This document shows, piece by piece, positions 1 through 4,912 of a stretch of 7,924 nucleotides of DNA (its first letter is position 1; every line of letters begins with the position of its first letter). Made by a program: the position numbers and the translations under genes. This DNA comes from Chlamydiota bacterium. Its GTDB lineage: Bacteria > Chlamydiota > Chlamydiia > Chlamydiales > JAJFMI01. The notes under the pieces were generated by a model. That model had not been told where the DNA came from. It did no database searches and was given only the letters and a program-made list of their open reading frames with translations. The stretch is taken from contig JAJFMI010000028.1 of assembly GCA_021772235.1 (NCBI GenBank), forward strand, positions 1-7,924, written 5' to 3'.

Positions 1-289
1 TTGCCAGCTCCATCATGGCATGGATGCCTCGCTGTGTCTCTTCATCGCGATGGCCATCGCGATAGACTTGCTGCAGATAGTGGTGAACGGTACCAAATGT
101 CTCTTTTACAGTTTGATAGGTTTTCTCTTCATCCGTTATATCAAGCCAAAGACGACGCTCAAATGGATCAATGGTCCCTTTGCGCGCACGCTCTTCTTGC
201 AAGGCTTTTTCGTCCATTTCGGCCATGCTGGAGAGATTCTCCACCGCTTCCGCTACGGACATTCCGTTCTTTTTCTCTTTTTTTGCCAC
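1..289 (-). CDS. Partial unrecognised charged protein (5' end present, 3' end off the left edge)
   Basis: The minus strand is open from the left edge up to a GTG at 289-287, with an in-frame TAG a few codons further upstream. The visible product (about 96 codons) starts with a lysine-rich stretch (VAKKEKKNG) followed by MSVAEAVENLSSMAEMDEK. It is rich in Glu, Lys and Arg, probably largely alpha-helical, and has no signal peptide or membrane segment. An ATG at 262-260 (residue 10) is the alternative start. Neither start has a well-placed Shine-Dalgarno: an AGAGA lies about 20 nt before the GTG. Amino-acid composition and the continuous frame favour this strand over the two plus-strand frames that cover the same bases. 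I do not recognise the family. A cytoplasmic or secretion-associated helical protein would fit the composition, but nothing in the sequence establishes that. Confidence 0.7.
   Translation of the reverse strand, partial: MAKKEKKNGMSVAEAVENLSSMAEMDEKALQEERARKGTIDPFERRLWLDITDEEKTYQTVKETFGTVHHYLQQVYRDGHRDEETQRGIHAMMELA
44..63. repeat. Perfect 20-bp GC-rich palindrome inside a coding region
   Basis: ATCGCGATGGCCATCGCGAT is its own reverse complement. It lies within the partial minus-strand gene and encodes the R-D-G-H-R-D stretch there. The two halves encode a repeated R-D, so the dyad may be a by-product of the repeated dipeptide rather than a regulatory site. Confidence 0.6.
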
Positions 290-319
290 GACAATATTAT
301 TAGTAGTTCTCTAATAACA

Positions 320-348
320 TTATTAAATAGTATTAATTAATATTACAA
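320..348 (-). promoter_or_regulatory. Candidate promoter for the partial left-edge gene
   Basis: The AT-rich gap 290-349 separates the 252-aa gene from the partial gene on the same strand. On the minus strand it holds a TTGTAA (-35-like, 348-343), a 17-nt spacer and TAATAA (-10-like, 325-320), which would place a transcript start roughly 25 nt before the GTG. The gap also holds a 12-bp palindrome TATTAATTAATA (331-342) and a second copy of TTAATTAATA at 350-359. In such AT-rich sequence, matches to the -10 box arise easily by chance. Confidence 0.25.
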
Positions 349-349
349 G

Positions 350-1108
350 TTAATTAATAGTAATTTCACGAGTGGTATCATTAAATAAACCCGGAACCTT
401 TTGATCTTTAGTATCTAAGAGCTCAAGACGCACTTTATGAGTGCCTTTTTCAATACCATAGAGGTAATAAGGAACCCACATAGTAAGGGTTTCGATTTCC
501 TTCTCATCAATTGAGAGACGGACTTTGTAGCCGTCTTTAGAAAGGCGGGCGTTTGTCACTTCAAAATCCAGCAGTATGGGATCAGATTTAGAACTTAGAA
601 AGTTGCCTTGCGGAGCATTGTATGTGAGAAAAGGCTTTCTTGGATCAAAATCCAGCTTAGGCTCTCTCTTTCCAATATAAAAGACACGGGTTGCTAAGGC
701 TTTTTTTGCTTTTATCGATTCACCAAAAGAGCGAACAGGAAAAATGCGCAAAACATGCTCCCCGGTGCTGAGATGTTGCGGCAGCTTAAAACTAATGGTT
801 TTATCATAGAAGGAGCGATCCTCGTCAAAAGAATCTTCTGCTGATTGGTAGTAAGAGAGATAGGGATCATCATCAACCACGACATGCAGAGCTTGTCCCT
901 TTGGATCATTTTGTAAAATGTTAGCTCGTGGAAATTGACTTGCTGATCCAAGCGAATAACCATCGAGCCGCACTTGCACAGAGAGAGGTTGGCGTCTCTC
1001 AATTTCATTGGGTTTTGGAAAAACGAGGCGTGTCTCGACCTGTTCGGGATACGGAGTGGGCGCAACAGGCACAACCTGAATCGCTTGAAGTAATAATAAT
1101 GCAATCAT
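350..1108 (-). CDS. Small exported protein with two beta-rich Ig-like segments
   Basis: This is a 252-aa protein. A short hydrophobic N-terminus (residues 2-16, MIALLLLQAIQVVPVAP) looks like a short signal peptide, so the protein probably acts in the periplasm or at the envelope. Two segments follow a similar plan. Segment 1 (about 45-147) has ALHVVVDDDPYLSYY at 73-87, then a strand-turn-strand LSTGEHVLRIFPVRS at 113-127. Segment 2 (about 175-252) has YKVRLSIDEKEIE at 194-206, then YGIEKGTHKVRLELLD at 217-232. The repeated G-x-H-x-(L/V)-R element suggests two beta-sandwich domains; segment 1 resembles the histidine/aspartate-containing DUF4399-type layout, but only loosely. No catalytic residues are evident. 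The ATG (1108-1106) overlaps the TGA of the upstream MFS gene as ATGA, so the two are probably translationally coupled and the protein may serve the exporter. Function is unknown. Confidence 0.82.
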   Translation of the reverse strand: MIALLLLQAIQVVPVAPTPYPEQVETRLVFPKPNEIERRQPLSVQVRLDGYSLGSASQFPRANILQNDPKGQALHVVVDDDPYLSYYQSAEDSFDEDRSFYDKTISFKLPQHLSTGEHVLRIFPVRSFGESIKAKKALATRVFYIGKREPKLDFDPRKPFLTYNAPQGNFLSSKSDPILLDFEVTNARLSKDGYKVRLSIDEKEIETLTMWVPYYLYGIEKGTHKVRLELLDTKDQKVPGLFNDTTREITIN

Positions 1109-2565
1109 GCTTTTTTATTTTTAAAATACACAAAAGTAATAACAAGAGCAACAATAGAAATTGCTGCAGCTGTAATTGTCGCAATTGAATAGCTTAAATA
1201 ACTAGAATCTAAGTAAGCATTAAGCACTGCGGGAGAATAGGGTTTTGCAGGGATGCTCTCTATCCCTACTTCCTTTAATTTATTTTGAAAAAAGAGATGC
1301 CCCAAATTTGTTATCAAAGCGCCAAGAACAGCAACACCTAGTGTCGCTCCCACATAGCGCATCGTATTGTAAATTCCCGAAGCTGTTCCCCGTTTATCTT
1401 CGGGAACTACCGAAAGCGTTGTAGTAGAATTGGGGGTCATAACAAGAGCTATTCCCGATCCAAAGGTTACAAGGGCGGGAGCGAGGAATAACGTAGATAC
1501 CCTATTTGAAAAGAAGAAAAACCAGATTAAACCAAAAGCCATAAAAGAAAACCCTGCCATCATGGGAAGTCTCGGACCAAAACGGTCGACGAGATGCCCA
1601 GCCGTTGGGGCAAAAATCAAGATAGGAAATGTAGCAAAAAGCGTCATTGCTCCTGCTTGCATCGGGCTGTATTGCAAAATATCTTGGAAATAAATTGCCC
1701 AAAAAATTGTCATGGTTAAGAGAAATTGCGTGAGCAGAATAATGATATTCCCTCCGCGAAAAGTACGAATAGCAAAAAGTTTGCGATCAAAAAAGGGAAC
1801 TTTTGCACGCAACTCTGAAATGACCAGGATCGCAACAAATACAAGAAAAAGTCCAAAAAGAGAAAGAACACCTCGCGAGCTCCACCCCCAACTTTTTCCC
1901 TGCATGAGCGCTAAGACAAGTGATAAAAGCGCACAAGAAAAAGTGACAAAACCAAGAAGATCAAAATGCACGGGCACCTTCCTAGATTTTGGAACAAAAA
2001 GTAGAGTTAATGTGACCCCAGTGATAGCAACTGGCAAGTTGATCCAAAAGAGCAAACGCCAGGTAAAATATTCAGTAAAGAGTCCACCTAAAAATGGACC
2101 GAGAGAGAGAAATAACGAACTAAAACCGACAATAATTCCCAAATAGCGCCCGCGCACTCTGGCAGGAAAAGTATCAACAACAAGGGATAGCGCTGAAGGT
2201 CCCATCATCGCCCCACCAATTCCTTGAATTGTACGACTCAAAATTAACCACTCAGAACTTCCTGCTAAGCCACCAATTGCAGAGGCAGAAGCAAAAACAA
2301 GAAGACCGATGCAAAAAATGCGACGGTGCCAAAAGCGATCTGCCATTTTGCCACCAAGAAAAACTAGAGCAGCTATGGCTAGCATGTAGCTATTGATGAT
2401 CCATTGCACACCAGAGAGCGAAACATTGAGATCGCGCTGGATAGTAGGGAGTGCTACAGGGATAATTGTAGCATCGAGAAAAATCATGGAAGTAGCGCTT
2501 GCAATCGCAAAGAGTGCAAGGATTGTTGGTAGCTTACGCATACTTTTTTCTATAACAGGATTCAT
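1105..2565 (-). CDS. MFS multidrug exporter, DHA2 (EmrB/QacA, 14-helix) type
   Basis: The 486-aa length is typical of 14-helix DHA2 drug:proton antiporters of the inner membrane, and long hydrophobic stretches cover most of it. Motif D1 is seen as LDATIIPVALP (30-40, Asp31 in helix 1), motif A as GGKMADRFWHRR (71-82), motif C as SLGPFLGG (154-161) followed by W-R-x-x-F-W-I-N-L-P (169-178). The inter-domain FDLLG (201-205) and a second motif-A-like GHLVDRFGPR (323-332) are also present. By family, it should export drugs or other amphipathic compounds using the proton gradient; the substrate cannot be read from the sequence. The ATG at 2565 has no Shine-Dalgarno. An ATG at residue 9 (2541) is preceded by GAAAAAAG, starts MRKLPTILALF, and may be the true start. 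The downstream exported protein overlaps by 4 nt (ATGA). The kinase-like pair diverges from it only 18 bp away. Confidence 0.95.
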   Translation of the reverse strand: MNPVIEKSMRKLPTILALFAIASATSMIFLDATIIPVALPTIQRDLNVSLSGVQWIINSYMLAIAALVFLGGKMADRFWHRRIFCIGLLVFASASAIGGLAGSSEWLILSRTIQGIGGAMMGPSALSLVVDTFPARVRGRYLGIIVGFSSLFLSLGPFLGGLFTEYFTWRLLFWINLPVAITGVTLTLLFVPKSRKVPVHFDLLGFVTFSCALLSLVLALMQGKSWGWSSRGVLSLFGLFLVFVAILVISELRAKVPFFDRKLFAIRTFRGGNIIILLTQFLLTMTIFWAIYFQDILQYSPMQAGAMTLFATFPILIFAPTAGHLVDRFGPRLPMMAGFSFMAFGLIWFFFFSNRVSTLFLAPALVTFGSGIALVMTPNSTTTLSVVPEDKRGTASGIYNTMRYVGATLGVAVLGALITNLGHLFFQNKLKEVGIESIPAKPYSPAVLNAYLDSSYLSYSIATITAAAISIVALVITFVYFKNKKA

Positions 2566-2574
2566 GGTATAGTA
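2526..2574. promoter_or_regulatory. Candidate overlapping divergent promoters between MFS and kinase-like genes
   Basis: Only 18 bp separate the annotated starts, so promoter elements must fall inside coding sequence. For the plus strand, TATAAC (2551-2556) is a near-consensus -10 with TTGGTA (2526-2531) as a -35 at a long 19-nt spacing; it would give a leader of about 20 nt containing GAAAG before the ATG at 2584. For the minus strand, TACTAT (2574-2569) is -10-like and would suit an MFS start at 2541 rather than 2565. A five-base inverted repeat CTATA/TATAG (2550-2554 and 2568-2572) brackets the region. These are motif matches only. Confidence 0.3.
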
Positions 2575-2583
2575 GAAAGCGCT

Positions 2584-3378
2584 ATGAAGAGAAAAATAAT
2601 CCTGCTTACGCTCTCCATCCCCCTTTTTTTTGGGCTAGAGCGTTTCGCCCACGCAAAGACTGATGGTTTTGCGATTGTCAATATCGCCTCCCCTCTTTTA
2701 CCAAATAGCAAGTGGGATGTTGATAACCCTCCGGGCTGGGAAAAAATTTTGCAGCAGGAGTATTCTTATCTGGCATGCGGCGCACAAAACTATGTTTTTG
2801 CAAGCGCGGATGGCAAATATGTGATCAAGTTTTTTAAGCACCAGCACATGCGCATTCCCCCGCTCTTAAAAAAACTCGGCGCTTACAGCCAAGCAAAAAA
2901 AGAAAAGAAGCGCACTGTGCAGGAGGAAACTTTTGCCAGCATGAAAATCGCATTTGACTTTCTGCGAGATGAAACGGCTCTTGTCGCTTTGCACCTAAAT
3001 AAATCCAAAAATTTACCAAAACCACTCTGTCTCATTGATAAAATTGGTATCAAACATCATATCAATCCCAATGACTTTGAGTTTGTCGTGCAAAAAAGAG
3101 GCGAGCTCGCTTTTGAAAAAATGGAAAAATGGCGTCTTGCGGGTAAAAAAGAAAAAGTAGAAGGCGCGTTAGCCGAAATGATCGCTTACTCTAAAAAGCG
3201 CATTGCATGCGGCATCTTTGATAAAGACCCCGATTTTGCAACAAATTTTGGCATCATCGATGGAAAAATTGTGCAGATTGACATCGGCCGTTTTTCTATG
3301 CAAAAAGAAGAAGACTTAAACGAACTCTACCGCATAACACGACCATTGGAAAAAAAATATGGGAAGATTGATTTGTAA
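2584..3378 (+). CDS. Exported kinase-fold-like protein, first of a tandem pair
   Basis: This 264-aa protein begins with a signal-peptide-like segment: basic MKRK, hydrophobic residues 5-18, and a possible A-H-A cleavage site at 22-24. The body carries motifs in protein-kinase order: a Gly-rich-loop-like LACGAQNYVF (63-72), DGKYVIKFFK (76-85, Lys82 at the beta-3 position), a hinge-like FEFVVQKRGE (165-174), DKDPDFATNFG (213-223, catalytic Asp213 or Asp215 and Asn221), and VQIDIGRFS (230-238, Asp233 in the DFG position). Asn221 to Asp233 is 12 residues, close to classical kinases. No HRD histidine and no clearly conserved helix-C glutamate are seen. It is about 35% shorter than a full kinase plus regulatory region, so the C-lobe is minimal. 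It is followed, with a 20-nt overlap, by its paralogue. A C5/T8 run (2619-2631) sits in the signal-peptide codons. Kinase activity is inference; a pseudokinase or another small-molecule kinase-like phosphotransferase is possible. Confidence 0.85.
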   Translation: MKRKIILLTLSIPLFFGLERFAHAKTDGFAIVNIASPLLPNSKWDVDNPPGWEKILQQEYSYLACGAQNYVFASADGKYVIKFFKHQHMRIPPLLKKLGAYSQAKKEKKRTVQEETFASMKIAFDFLRDETALVALHLNKSKNLPKPLCLIDKIGIKHHINPNDFEFVVQKRGELAFEKMEKWRLAGKKEKVEGALAEMIAYSKKRIACGIFDKDPDFATNFGIIDGKIVQIDIGRFSMQKEEDLNELYRITRPLEKKYGKIDL

Positions 3379-4216
3379 AATCCTGCTTGGTATCACACTC
3401 TTTATCGGTGTTGAACGTCTCTGTCATAAAGCTACAGATGGATTCACACTCACACGCATACGTTCAGATTTCTCTTTCTCTCCCGCTTTTGTTACAGAAA
3501 ATAGCGAAAACTCTATTGAAGAAACTCTTTCTCAACCTTTTCACTATTTGAGTAGCGGCTCGCAATGCTTTGTTTTCAAAAGCGAAGATGGAAAAACCGT
3601 GTTAAAACTTTTTAAAAACCACCGCTTTTTTAATATCGCATCCCTCTTCGATGAGAAAAGACGAGAAAAACGCATTGAATCGTTTCACGACGCCCTCACA
3701 AGCTGTCTTTTTAGCCACAAGCAATTTCAAGAGCACACAGCTGTTTTCTACGTTCATCTGGGAAAAACAGAGCAACCCGATTTCTCCGCTCATCTCGTCG
3801 ACAAATTAGGCATCCACCATTTTATTGATCTGAATAACACGCAATTTCACCTCCAAACTTGTGCAACCTCTGTTCCAGATCATCTACTTACACTTCGAAA
3901 GTATCGCATGCATAAAGCGGCAAAAAAATCACTTGATAGTCTTTTAGAAATTTCAGAAAAACGCGCTTTGCTCGGCTTTAATGATAAAGATCCGCATCTC
4001 ATTTATAACTTTGGATTCATCAATGGGGAAGCTGTGCAAATCGATGCAGTCGGTTTTTCGAAAAATGAGAGCACTGATCAAAGACGTTTTTACACAAGAG
4101 AAACAGAGAAAATCCGCGCTAAAGTCATGCCCTGGCTCAAAAAAAACTATCCCGAAGTCGTTTCACATATGGAGAATCAACTCAATGCGCTTTCCGATGA
4201 TGTGGCGCCTGAATGA
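3359..4216 (+). CDS. Exported kinase-fold-like protein, second of a tandem pair
   Basis: This 285-aa paralogue of the preceding gene shares its architecture: a hydrophobic N-terminal helix (residues 4-18), the common motif G-(L/V)-E-R-x-x-H-x-x-T-D-G-F just after it, a Gly-rich-loop-like LSSGSQCFVF (64-73), DGKTVLKLFK (77-86, Lys83), DKLGIHHFID (148-157), DKDPHLIYNFG (209-219, Asp209/Asp211, Asn217) and VQIDAVGFS (226-234, Asp229). The residues expected for phosphotransfer are therefore kept in both copies while the surroundings have diverged, which argues for selection on function. A C-terminal tail of about 50 residues after the last motif is longer than in the first copy. The ATG lies inside the end of the first gene, with GGA about 8 nt upstream and an A8 run between. 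The last 35 nt overlap the end of the opposing 219-aa gene. The compartment is unresolved: ATP is scarce in the periplasm, so delivery into a host cell would make better sense of a kinase. Confidence 0.85.
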   Translation: MGRLICKILLGITLFIGVERLCHKATDGFTLTRIRSDFSFSPAFVTENSENSIEETLSQPFHYLSSGSQCFVFKSEDGKTVLKLFKNHRFFNIASLFDEKRREKRIESFHDALTSCLFSHKQFQEHTAVFYVHLGKTEQPDFSAHLVDKLGIHHFIDLNNTQFHLQTCATSVPDHLLTLRKYRMHKAAKKSLDSLLEISEKRALLGFNDKDPHLIYNFGFINGEAVQIDAVGFSKNESTDQRRFYTRETEKIRAKVMPWLKKNYPEVVSHMENQLNALSDDVAPE

Positions 4217-4841
4217 TAAAATTCACATTTCCTGAACAACAAAAGTGATCGTAATCACAATACTCCACTTCACCCACTCCTTGTAATAAACCATATACAT
4301 ACGCGCGATTTGGAAGGTACCAGTGACCTTTTTTTGAACGTAGAGGAATATCTCCGATCAATTTCTCTCCTGATTTCAACATGCCTATGAATGATTCAAC
4401 CATTTCCGGATTACTCTGAGAAATCCTTCCATGCGTATAAATAAGATCAAACTCTCCTGTTAAAGGAGACAAAAATATTTTTCCCTTTCCATTGCTACTT
4501 TGATAACAACCATCTTTTAAATAGCAGAAGGCGTCTGAAAGAGCATTTTTAAAAGATTGAATTTCTGTTTGATCAGCGAAGACATAAACTTCACAGCCTC
4601 TACCCGCACAGAAAAATATGGCTTGGTCATTTTCTGTTCCCCATATTGCCACACGTTCTTCCCCAATTAGTTTATCAAAGTGTAGCTGTGCAAAAGGAGC
4701 AATTGGTTGAGACTTTGATGAAGAAAAATCTTGTGAAATCATTTGTCGCTCAATAAAAACAAGCGCCTCCTCTTTTGTTACAGATCCTTCCCAACCGAAC
4801 GCAGTATAAATGGCACCGAAACATGAGGATATTGCTGACAT
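4182..4841 (-). CDS. Unrecognised 219-aa cysteine-containing protein
   Basis: The ATG at 4841-4839 is preceded by AAGAG at a spacing of 8 nt, supporting this start. The protein has no clear signal peptide or transmembrane helix and probably a mixed alpha/beta fold. It has eight cysteines (7, 78, 83, 106, 112, 195, 201, 202), including C-x4-C at 78-83, C-x5-C at 106-112 and a C-x5-C-C cluster at 195-202, which could bind metal or form disulfides. The C-terminal third is aromatic-rich (GHWYLPNRAYVYGLL at 172-186). The last 11 codons lie over the end of the second kinase-like gene on the other strand. It diverges from the OppA-type gene across a 71-bp gap. I do not recognise the family, and nothing indicates a catalytic activity. 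Confidence 0.78.
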   Translation of the reverse strand: MSAISSCFGAIYTAFGWEGSVTKEEALVFIERQMISQDFSSSKSQPIAPFAQLHFDKLIGEERVAIWGTENDQAIFFCAGRGCEVYVFADQTEIQSFKNALSDAFCYLKDGCYQSSNGKGKIFLSPLTGEFDLIYTHGRISQSNPEMVESFIGMLKSGEKLIGDIPLRSKKGHWYLPNRAYVYGLLQGVGEVEYCDYDHFCCSGNVNFIIQAPHHRKAH

Positions 4842-4874
4842 AATCTTAACTCTTTTTTGTTTTCATTTTAAATA

Positions 4875-4894
4875 GATTTCAATATATTGAAATC
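4875..4894. promoter_or_regulatory. Perfect 20-bp palindrome, candidate operator between divergent genes
   Basis: GATTTCAATATATTGAAATC is its own reverse complement and sits in the 71-bp gap between the 219-aa gene (start 4841, minus) and the OppA-type gene (start 4913, plus). It overlaps plausible -10 sequences for the plus strand (TATATT 4883-4888, or CAATAT 4880-4885 with TTGTTT 4857-4862 at 17-nt spacing). A dimeric regulator binding here would occlude the promoter. It is too AT-rich and lacks a T-tract arrangement for an intrinsic terminator. Confidence 0.5.
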
Positions 4895-4912
4895 AACACA
4901 CAGAGGTCAAGT

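Noticed and set aside
1..340. Two plus-strand open frames covering the left edge, one of them hydrophobic
   Set aside because: They lie opposite the partial minus-strand gene, which has a coding-like composition and continuous frame. The hydrophobic look comes from reading its charged codons in reverse.
331..359. Repeated TTAATTAATA and a 12-bp palindrome in the AT-rich gap
   Set aside because: Short AT-only repeats arise readily in such sequence. The second copy spans the stop codon of the 252-aa gene, so it is not reported as an operator or origin.
1712..2146. 144-codon plus-strand open frame, very basic
   Set aside because: It is antisense to the well-supported MFS exporter gene, and its Lys/Arg-rich composition reflects the complement of hydrophobic codons.
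3602..3793. 63-codon minus-strand open frame
   Set aside because: It is antisense to the second kinase-like gene and has no supporting start signal or recognisable motif.
4842..4912. Possible intrinsic terminator at the palindrome
   Set aside because: Both flanking genes start here, pointing outward, and the stem is AT-only at its centre with no following T-tract. A promoter or operator role is more likely.
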